This document shows, piece by piece, positions 6,165-11,738 of a stretch of 11,738 bases of DNA; within the stretch, counting starts at the first letter, position 1; each line of letters starts with the position of its first letter. The stretch is taken from contig JAHHSK010000058.1 in NCBI GenBank assembly GCA_020025255.1, positions 1-11,738 on the forward strand. Direction: 5' to 3'. Origin of the DNA: Ruthenibacterium sp. GTDB taxonomy: Bacteria > Bacillota > Clostridia > Oscillospirales > Ruminococcaceae. Both the position numbers and the translations under genes were made by a program. Under the pieces are notes generated by a model. It did no database searches and was not told the DNA's origin. It was given only the letters and a program-made list of their open reading frames with translations.

Positions 6165-7751
6165 TTATTTCGCTTTCGGGCCGGCTTCGCTGATTTCCTT
6201 GGGCATGTTCGGATATTTCTTTGCAAAGTTATCCGCAAACATGGTGGCCAGCTTGTTTGCCTGCTCATCATAAGCATTTTTGTCTTCCCACAGGCCGCGT
6301 GCATCCAGCATTTCATCGGGAACATTCGGGCAGTGCTCCGGATAATCCACGTTGAACACATCATGATGCTTCCATTCGCCGGTGAAGTTGTCGTTCAGAG
6401 CTGCGGTGACCATAGCACGGGTGTAAGCAAGCTTCATGCGCTTTGCACCCATAGATGCACTGCCGCCTGCCCAGCCTGTGTTGACAAGGTAAACCTTGGT
6501 GCCGTATTTTTCCAGCTTTTCGCCGAGCATTTCTGCATAGACCGAAGGATCCATCGGCATGAACGGTTCGCCGAACAGCGTGGAGAACGTGGGCTGGGGC
6601 TCGGTAATGCCGCGCTCGGTGCCCGCCAGCTTAGAAGTAAAGCCGGTTACGAAGTGATACATCGCAGCGTTCTTGTCCAGACGGCTGATCGGAGGCAATA
6701 CGCCGAATGCATCCGCTGTCAGGAAGATAACAACCTTCGGGATGCCGCCTTCGCCCGGGATCTGGCTGTTGGAGATGTAGTCAACCGGATAGCCCACGCG
6801 GGTGTTCTCGGTCAGGCTGCCATCATCGAAGTCCATTTCGCGGGTCTCGGGATCCATAACAACGTTTTCCACCAGAGAGCCGAAACGGATCGCATTGAAG
6901 ATTTCCGGCTCGTTTTCTGCCTTCAGGCCGATGCACTTTGCATAGCAGCCGCCTTCGAAGTTGAACACACCGTCCGGAGACCAGCCGTGCTCATCGTCCC
7001 CGATCAGCTTACGGGCAGGATCTGCCGACAGCGTGGTCTTGCCGGTGCCGGAAAGGCCGAAGAACACAGCGGTTTCGTGGGTTTCCGGATCCATGTTGGC
7101 AGAGCAGTGCATGGGCAGGACGTTCTTCTTTGTCATGACATAGTTCATGGTAGAGAAAACGCTCTTCTTGATTTCGCCTGCATACTGGGAGCCGACGATC
7201 ACGATCTTGTGTGCTTCGTAGTCGATGATGATCGCAGCTTCGCTGTGAACGCCGTCCACTTCCGGTACGCACTTGAAGCCCGGAACTGCCAGAATGGTGT
7301 AATCCGGTTCGCCGTAATCTGCCAGTTCTTCCGCGCTCGGACGAATGAGCAGCTGATGAATGAACATGTTCTGGCTTGCCAGCTCGTTCACGATGCGGAA
7401 CTTCTGGGTGTATTTCTTATCTGCGCCTGCAAAGCCGTCAAAAATAAACACTTCGCGGCCCTGCATGTATGCAGCTGCCTTTTCCCAGATCGCGTTGAAC
7501 TTTTCGCGGGAGATCGGGCGGTTGACCTTGCCCCATGCGATATCGTTGTGCACGCCTTCGGTGTCAACGATGAACTTGTCGTCAGGGGAACGGCCGGTAT
7601 ACTTACCGGTGGTGACGAGCAGAGCGCCGGTCTTTGTCAAAGTGCCTTCGCCGCGGCGCAGAGCTGCTTCTGTCAGCTGAGCCGGGGTCAGGTTGCGATA
7701 AACAGCCTTCGGAGCGATGATGCCCAGGTTTTCGATGCCATAGGTTTCCAT
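6165..7751 (-). CDS. pckA: Phosphoenolpyruvate carboxykinase (ATP)
   Basis: A 528-residue ATP-dependent PEP carboxykinase, close to the usual 530-540. It interconverts oxaloacetate + ATP and PEP + CO2 + ADP in the cytosol. In anaerobic gut bacteria it often runs toward oxaloacetate, saving an ATP; in others it serves gluconeogenesis. Diagnostic motifs are all present: TGRSP (52-56, substrate Arg54), YAGEIKK (190-196, metal-binding Lys), MHCSAN (214-219, metal-binding His215), P-loop GLSGTGKTT (232-240), GDDEHGW (251-257, the Asp pair for metal/ATP), FEGGCYAK (265-272) and NTRVGYP (316-322). The start at 7751 is preceded by GGAGGT (7759-7764) with 7-base spacing; in-frame ATGs further up overlap or precede this site and are rejected. 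It appears monocistronic with its own terminator. Nothing is truncated or missing. Confidence 0.98.
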   Translation of the reverse strand: METYGIENLGIIAPKAVYRNLTPAQLTEAALRRGEGTLTKTGALLVTTGKYTGRSPDDKFIVDTEGVHNDIAWGKVNRPISREKFNAIWEKAAAYMQGREVFIFDGFAGADKKYTQKFRIVNELASQNMFIHQLLIRPSAEELADYGEPDYTILAVPGFKCVPEVDGVHSEAAIIIDYEAHKIVIVGSQYAGEIKKSVFSTMNYVMTKKNVLPMHCSANMDPETHETAVFFGLSGTGKTTLSADPARKLIGDDEHGWSPDGVFNFEGGCYAKCIGLKAENEPEIFNAIRFGSLVENVVMDPETREMDFDDGSLTENTRVGYPVDYISNSQIPGEGGIPKVVIFLTADAFGVLPPISRLDKNAAMYHFVTGFTSKLAGTERGITEPQPTFSTLFGEPFMPMDPSVYAEMLGEKLEKYGTKVYLVNTGWAGGSASMGAKRMKLAYTRAMVTAALNDNFTGEWKHHDVFNVDYPEHCPNVPDEMLDARGLWEDKNAYDEQANKLATMFADNFAKKYPNMPKEISEAGPKAK

Positions 7752-7816
7752 TCCAATTACCTCCATGATAAACATGATATCTGTTTCCAACGTCCTTTTG
7801 AACTTTGGTGAACAAC

Positions 7817-7845
7817 TGTATAAAACGCACACAATCGCGCTTTAA
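7817..7845 (-). promoter_or_regulatory. Candidate proximal pckA promoter
   Basis: TTAAAG (7840-7845) and TATACA (7817-7822) on the minus strand are 17 bases apart. The start would be near 7810, with a leader of about 60 nt. The -35 box is weak. An opposing TTTTGA-17-TATAAA pair (7796-7824, + strand) overlaps it, so either or both directions could be real. Confidence 0.4.
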
Positions 7846-7860
7846 CCAAGGATCTGCGGT

Positions 7861-7920
7861 ATCCGTGCCGCCGCTTTGTGCAAGCCCTTGCGGCGGTTTC
7901 GCATGGGCGAAGCGACGGAT
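7861..7920. other. 60-bp element able to fold as a three-way junction
   Basis: The outer stem is ATCCGT (7861-7866) with ACGGAT (7915-7920). Inside are two further helices: CCGCCGC (7868-7874) with GCGGCGG (7890-7896), and TTCGC (7898-7902) with GCGAA (7907-7911) over a 4-nt loop. The junction linkers are only 1-2 bases. On the + strand it runs directly into TTTTT (7920-7924), and one extra G-U pair forms (7897/7912). On the minus strand it would sit in the long form of the pckA leader. It matches no RNA class I recognise. Confidence 0.4.
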
Positions 7921-8087
7921 TTTTCCGCTGCACTTTGTGAAAAATGCAACAAAACCGGATATTTTTTTCGGCGGCAAATACGCTGCAAACGTTTCCCCGC
8001 CGTACGGGAAGCTTTTCGTTTCTTTCCGGGCGGCGCAAAGCGGATGCCGCTGCACAGCAAGGAAAGTCCTTTTCTTACCCATTTTAT

Positions 8088-8116
8088 ATTCTATTCAAAT
8101 TGCAAGTATTTGTCCA
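8088..8116 (-). promoter_or_regulatory. Candidate distal pckA promoter
   Basis: TGGACA (8111-8116) and TAGAAT (8088-8093) on the minus strand are 17 bases apart. If used, pckA would have a leader of about 330 nt carrying several stem-loops, including the 7861-7920 element. Confidence 0.35.
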
Positions 8117-8341
8117 TACCTTTTCACGCCTTTTTTCTGCTTTTAACAGAAAATTCACGGCTTTTGCTCCGTTCGGATGCCTCTGCGCACAGCCTGTGTG
8201 TACGAATGTGCTGTTTTATCGGATGTTTGTGCACATGACTTTTATAGCCGTATCAACTGCCCGTTGTTTTTTGCAAATGCACGCCGGATTTCACTGCGCA
8301 TCCGCGTACGGGGCTGCAAAAAATTTTAGCAAAAAACCCTC

Positions 8342-8370
8342 TTCCTGTCTTTATTTTTTTATGCTATACT
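8342..8370 (+). promoter_or_regulatory. Extended -10 promoter for the 729-aa membrane protein gene
   Basis: TATACT (8365-8370) is preceded by TGC (8362-8364), an extended -10. A weak -35, TTCCTG (8342-8347), lies at 17-base spacing, and the surroundings are T-rich. The predicted start is near 8377, giving a leader of about 155 nt. Confidence 0.6.
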
Positions 8371-8447
8371 TTCATCATAAAACACAAAAAAAGGGGAAAA
8401 TCAAAGCTCGATTGCGTATTTTCTGTTTTTATGTCGTTTTGTACCGC

Positions 8448-8501
8448 AAGATAGGGCGGCACAGTACGCACCATTTCTTGTGCGTTTATCCGGCGCATCT
8501 T
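8448..8501 (+). other. Stem-loop in the leader of the 729-aa protein gene
   Basis: ACGCAC (8466-8471) pairs with GTGCGT (8480-8485) over an 8-nt loop. AAGAT (8448-8452) can pair with ATCTT (8497-8501) to enclose it. The structure ends about 10 bases before the GAGAGA that probably serves as the weak ribosome binding site, so it could affect translation. This is suggestive only. Confidence 0.35.
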
Positions 8502-8530
8502 AACACTATTAAAAGAGAGATGATGTAATC

Positions 8531-10720
8531 ATGAACGAAACAAAAATCCCCCGCCAGGAAAATCTGGCAGCCGGTATCGTCGGCGCACTGCTTGGCTCTT
8601 TGCTGGGCACTGCGTGTATCGTATTTATCGGTCAGCTGGGCTATGTTGCAGCGCTTTCCGGCCTTGTCATGGCGGTATGCGCCCTGAAAGGCTATGAAAA
8701 ATTCGGCGGAGTTTTAAGCAAAAAGGGCATTGTGATCTGCTGTGTGATCATCCTTGCCATGACCTATTTCGGCAATAAAATGGACTGGGCACTTTCTGCA
8801 AGCCAGGTTCTGGATATGGGCTTTATGGAGTGCTACCGCTCGATTTCCCTGTTTATTGAAGAAGAAGTGATCGAAGCATCGGCTTATTGGGGCAACCTTG
8901 CCATGCTGTATGTGTTTACGCTGGTGGGTGCAGTGCCCACGATCATCAGCGCATTGCGCGGCCCTGCCGATTGTGCTTTTACCGGCGATGCGGCAACGCC
9001 GGAACAATTAGAAGAAGCGGCCGGCTTGACGGTGTATTCGGTTGAACGCAAATGGACGCGCCCGCATATGGTAAGCACCGTTTTCTGCGCGTTTGCCCCG
9101 ATGCTTTTCTTCCTTATGCTGATGTTCACACCGGATATCGCGGCCGATGCACCCGTGTTCATGCTCGCTTCGCTTTTCTTGGTGCTGGCTCTGATGATCA
9201 TCAGCCTGTTCCTCATTGCGCCGTTCACCCACGCACGCAGCGTGGTCTATGTGCGCCGTGACCGCACCCTCTGGCGTGTCGATCTGGTTCTGCTCAACCG
9301 TCAGCACGGCTATCGCTTCGTGCCGTCCATTAATACCACGCCCATTTGGTTTTCGCTCAGCGCAGACCAGCAGGCGGCAGCAAAGCGTTCCATATTGCAG
9401 GCGATCCTCACGGTGGAGCGCGAGGAATCCTCCCGCGTCACCCCTCTTTCCCGCGCTGTAACCCCTTTGAAGGATCTTCAGGTCGTTCAGAACGGTTCTA
9501 AGGCGTGGACGGTGCAGTACGAAACACCGCAGGGCGCCACCAAGAAGCTTAAAATCCCAAAACTTTATCGGGATTTTGCCCCTTCTTCCGATCTTGCCCC
9601 GCTGGAAAAGGGCGCCGGTGCTCATCTGCTGCCTTTCCTTGTTTTGCTGTGCTCGTTCCTGCCGCTGGTCAGCCTGGTGCTGCCGGGTTCTTCGGCTCTT
9701 TCCAGCACGACGCAGTACGATCTGGATACGATCCATTTTTCTTTGGATTCCCGCATGGAAGAAGACATCCCGGGCATCTATGTTGACCCCAAAACCGATA
9801 CGACCTTCTATGTATACCCCACGGTGTATGAAGCCCAGCCCGAACAGCTGCGCCCGTATCTGCAAACACAGCTGGATGAGCTGGACAGCACGGTAAGCCA
9901 GCGTTCGCATGAGTTTATTGCCGAAGAAGGACAACTTGAGGAGCTGGAAGGCCCCGACGGCAAAACCTACCTGTATGACGGCTTTGAGTTCGCAGCCACC
10001 GATGGCACTATGGTGCTTTGCTATGCTGTCTATCTGCCCGAACAGAGCGCCGCCGTTGTTACCGAAGCCCTTTTTGATGATTCTGATTCGATCGAAGATG
10101 TGAAGGATCGCATGTTTGCGATGATGCGCACCATAACGGTTGATTCCGATACTCAGACACTCCCTTTGGCCGAACCGGTGGAACTGACCGATGAAAACTA
10201 TCAAACCTTTTTCGCTCCCGCCCAGGAGTACGGCTATGAGTATGTGGGGCGCGGCTTCATGAAAGCCCCGGCCGGCATGTTTGAAGATGCCAGCTTTGTC
10301 GATTCCTTCCTGCCTTACGGCCCCAATCCCATGTACAGCGAAGACGGCACCGTAATCAGCAGCAGCGCCCATGGGATCGAGATGATGGTCTTTATGACAC
10401 AAAACGATGGCACATCCGGCGATGTTGTACAGGAGCTTGCCAAGCAGACTGCCCTTTCCAATGACGAAGAACTGGTGGGCGAACTTGTTTTTGATGAAGA
10501 GCTCAACGTTGCAATTTGGGTCGGTGCCCATACAGAAAACGGCAAGCTCGCGCCGCGCCTGTTCTATGCGGATGTAAAGCAGCCCGGGTGTTATCTTGCC
10601 GCTGTCTTTACCTATCATCCGGATGAAGCGGATGAGTTCACCGATGCTCTGATCGAAGAACTTTCGGATGCTTACAGTCTGGTGCTGCCCGAAATTTCCG
10701 TATTTGATACCGCTGCCTGA
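8531..10720 (+). CDS. Polytopic membrane protein of unknown function with large extracellular C-terminal region
   Basis: A 729-residue protein I cannot assign to a named family. Hydrophobic segments lie at about 13-33, 36-53, 66-81, 122-141, 180-200, 209-232 and 364-385, giving seven TM helices. Basic residues after segment 2 (KGYEKF, SKK) and after segment 6 (HARSVVYVRRDR) place the N-terminus and the 233-363 loop in the cytosol. Residues 386-729 are then outside; this part is acidic and mixed alpha/beta. The outer part may contain two related units (about 410-540 and 552-718), each ending in a strand-rich stretch and a helix. Only GAGAGA (8515-8520) resembles a ribosome binding site, so expression may be modest. 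There is no partner in the same operon: a hairpin terminator and 199 bp separate it from the next gene. A sensor, envelope stress or lipid-linked role is possible, but nothing in the sequence shows one. Confidence 0.85.
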   Translation: MNETKIPRQENLAAGIVGALLGSLLGTACIVFIGQLGYVAALSGLVMAVCALKGYEKFGGVLSKKGIVICCVIILAMTYFGNKMDWALSASQVLDMGFMECYRSISLFIEEEVIEASAYWGNLAMLYVFTLVGAVPTIISALRGPADCAFTGDAATPEQLEEAAGLTVYSVERKWTRPHMVSTVFCAFAPMLFFLMLMFTPDIAADAPVFMLASLFLVLALMIISLFLIAPFTHARSVVYVRRDRTLWRVDLVLLNRQHGYRFVPSINTTPIWFSLSADQQAAAKRSILQAILTVEREESSRVTPLSRAVTPLKDLQVVQNGSKAWTVQYETPQGATKKLKIPKLYRDFAPSSDLAPLEKGAGAHLLPFLVLLCSFLPLVSLVLPGSSALSSTTQYDLDTIHFSLDSRMEEDIPGIYVDPKTDTTFYVYPTVYEAQPEQLRPYLQTQLDELDSTVSQRSHEFIAEEGQLEELEGPDGKTYLYDGFEFAATDGTMVLCYAVYLPEQSAAVVTEALFDDSDSIEDVKDRMFAMMRTITVDSDTQTLPLAEPVELTDENYQTFFAPAQEYGYEYVGRGFMKAPAGMFEDASFVDSFLPYGPNPMYSEDGTVISSSAHGIEMMVFMTQNDGTSGDVVQELAKQTALSNDEELVGELVFDEELNVAIWVGAHTENGKLAPRLFYADVKQPGCYLAAVFTYHPDEADEFTDALIEELSDAYSLVLPEISVFDTAA

Positions 10721-10744
10721 TTGGCATTCCGTTGTTTACAATTC

Positions 10745-10783
10745 TCCGGGCCGAAGCTTCTGCATAAGGCCCGGATTTCTTGT
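10745..10783 (+). terminator. Probable intrinsic terminator after the 729-aa membrane protein gene
   Basis: A perfect 8-bp stem, TCCGGGCC (10745-10752) with GGCCCGGA (10768-10775), closes a 15-nt loop that contains a GAAGCTTC palindrome. The following TTTCTTG is an interrupted T tract, so termination may be incomplete and some read-through into the phosphodiesterase gene is possible. Confidence 0.6.
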
Positions 10784-10919
10784 GCCGTGCGCACCGGGCG
10801 CTGCCGATGCCGAAATCGTAACGCCGGATCGCGCATGTGTTTGTTTCATTTTACGCCGGTATGTTGGGCTGCACTTTGTTTTTGCGTGTGCAGTTCTGGA
10901 ATAAAGGAGGTTTTTATTC

Positions 10920-11657
10920 ATGAAATGCATTAATTTTGCCCACCGTGGTTTCAGCGGCTGCTATCCTGAAAACACCATGCTGGCTTTCCGTAAGGCGATT
11001 GAAGCCGGATGCGAAGGGATCGAGCTGGATGTTCAGCTGACGAAGGACGGCAAGGTCGTCATCATCCATGATGAAGCCATTGACCGCACCAGTGACCGCA
11101 GCGGCCTTGTTCGCGATATGACGTATGCCGAATTGTGTGAGGCGGATTTTTCCTCCGACTATGCCGGCAAAGTTCCCTTTCAGAAAATCCCTACCCTGCA
11201 TGAATATTTTGAACTGGTGCGGGATCTTGATATCATTACCAATATCGAGCTGAAAACCAGCGTATACGAATACCCCGGTATCGAGCTTGCCGTCTATGGG
11301 CTGATCCGGGAATTCGGCCTGACGAAAAAAATCATCATCTCCTCGTTCAACTTCCAATCCATTCAGCGCATGAAGGCCATTGCCCCGGAAATCGAGTGCG
11401 GCTTTTTGATCGATTGCGCCCTGCCGGATGCCGGTGATTATCTGCGCGCCCACGGCATGGATGCATACCACCCGTTTTTCGAAACCCTTACCGGCGCTGA
11501 TATGCTGGAGCTGCAAGAGCATCACGTCAAAACCAATGTATGGACCGTAAATGAACCGGAAGACATCCGTGCCATGATCGAACTGGATGTGGATGGCATC
11601 ATCGGCAATTTCCCGGATCGCACAGCGCAAGAACTTCGCCGTGCCGGGCTGCGCTGA
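10920..11657 (+). CDS. Glycerophosphodiester phosphodiesterase (GDPD family, cytosolic)
   Basis: A 245-residue single-domain enzyme, the size of cytosolic UgpQ-type proteins. It hydrolyses glycerophosphodiesters from phospholipid breakdown to sn-glycerol 3-phosphate and an alcohol, using a divalent metal on a TIM-barrel. Family signatures are complete: AHRG (7-10, catalytic His8, Arg9), PENT (16-19, Glu17), ELDVQLTKDG (35-44, metal ligands Glu35 and Asp37), HD (catalytic His50), NIELK (108-112), WTVN (208-211) and DGIIGNFPD (225-233). There is no signal peptide or TM segment, so it should act in the cytosol on imported substrates. A perfect AAAGGAGG (10903-10910) lies 9 bases before the ATG. 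I see no convincing promoter in the 199-bp gap. A GCCGGG/CCCGGC hairpin (11643-11664) straddles the stop codon. Confidence 0.96.
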   Translation: MKCINFAHRGFSGCYPENTMLAFRKAIEAGCEGIELDVQLTKDGKVVIIHDEAIDRTSDRSGLVRDMTYAELCEADFSSDYAGKVPFQKIPTLHEYFELVRDLDIITNIELKTSVYEYPGIELAVYGLIREFGLTKKIIISSFNFQSIQRMKAIAPEIECGFLIDCALPDAGDYLRAHGMDAYHPFFETLTGADMLELQEHHVKTNVWTVNEPEDIRAMIELDVDGIIGNFPDRTAQELRRAGLR

Positions 11658-11695
11658 ACCCGGCGGAGCCATACGCCCCATGTATCTTGATGCAT

Positions 11696-11733
11696 AAAAA
11701 GGACGGTACCCTGCATGGGTACCGTCCTTTTTT
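11696..11733 (+). terminator. Intrinsic terminator after the phosphodiesterase gene, likely bidirectional
   Basis: A perfect stem (11696-11711 with 11717-11732) surrounds a TGCAT loop and includes A5 on the left side and T6 on the right. Termination on the + strand is strong. The A tract would also serve a minus-strand gene arriving from beyond the window. Confidence 0.93.
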
Positions 11734-11738
11734 CTTGT

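Larger units (their letters stand above)
7752..8530. other. 779-bp non-coding region between divergent pckA and the 729-aa membrane protein gene
   Basis: No open frame here has both a ribosome binding site and protein-like composition. From left to right it contains a near pckA promoter (7817-7845), a three-way-junction element (7861-7920), a catabolite-control (cre)-like core AAACGTTT (7987-7994), a small AGCGG/CCGCT hairpin (8039-8051), a far minus-strand promoter candidate (8088-8116), an AT-rich stretch, a rightward promoter (8342-8370) and a leader stem-loop (8448-8501). The length is large for this compact layout. Confidence 0.6.

Noticed and set aside
6159..7811. 550-codon open frame on the + strand, fully opposite pckA
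   Set aside because: It is the mirror of a well-conserved gene. The protein has no recognisable motif, has a His/Cys-rich antisense composition, and lacks a convincing ribosome binding site.
7784..7822. GAAC direct repeat with 10-bp spacing near the pckA promoter (GAAC...GAAC)
   Set aside because: Four-base repeats are expected by chance and no known regulator could be matched.
7603..8082. 159-codon minus-strand open frame starting MGKKRTF
   Set aside because: It overlaps pckA by about 150 bases in another frame, lacks a good ribosome binding site, and resembles translated structured leader DNA.
7944..8528. 194-codon open frame just upstream of the 729-aa protein gene
   Set aside because: It translates AT-rich intergenic DNA, runs through the promoter at 8342-8370, and is Phe/Cys/Lys-rich without motifs or a ribosome binding site.
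9008..10618. 536-codon open frame on the minus strand opposite the 729-aa protein gene
   Set aside because: Antisense shadow. The plus-strand frame has coherent TM segments and a promoter; this one has neither.

Overview
The window looks like chromosomal DNA of an anaerobic low-to-mid-GC Firmicute, most likely a gut clostridium of the Oscillospiraceae/Ruminococcaceae type. This is inferred from perfect AGGAGG-type ribosome binding sites, sigma-A-like promoters, strong T-tailed terminators, an ATP-type PEP carboxykinase, and an MMPL exporter paired with a clostridial-style GLUG-repeat surface protein. Base composition is even and roughly half GC. I see no tRNA, rRNA, insertion sequence, phage gene or CRISPR array.

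Layout. Positions 1-29 are the terminator of a gene lying off the left edge on the + strand. From 5917 leftwards to 66 runs a three-gene minus-strand operon: a 12-TM MMPL/RND-family transporter (3300-5768), a secreted, C-terminally anchored GLUG-repeat protein (647-3316) and a TetR-family regulator (66-650). The genes overlap by 17 and 4 bases. One good promoter (5889-5917) drives it, and a palindrome just downstream of its -10 box (5863-5884) is the obvious candidate operator for the TetR protein. Next, also on the minus strand, comes pckA (6165-7751), with its own strong terminator (6101-6138).

A 779-bp stretch without a credible gene (7752-8530) separates pckA from two plus-strand genes. 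It holds candidate pckA promoters, a compact 60-bp element able to fold as a three-way junction, and an extended -10 promoter pointing right. The plus-strand genes are a 729-aa polytopic membrane protein of unknown function with a large, probably extracellular C-terminal part (8531-10720), and a cytosolic glycerophosphodiester phosphodiesterase (10920-11657). Each is followed by a terminator-like hairpin.

How they work together. The operon reads as a self-regulated envelope/export module: a TetR sensor, an RND-type pump and a large surface-anchored partner. Its substrate cannot be read from sequence. pckA and the phosphodiesterase are ordinary central and lipid-derived carbon metabolism. The most unusual points are the helical segment that splits the GLUG repeat domain in two, a tetrapeptide-repeat tail on the MMPL protein, the operator-like palindrome, and the structured element upstream of pckA.
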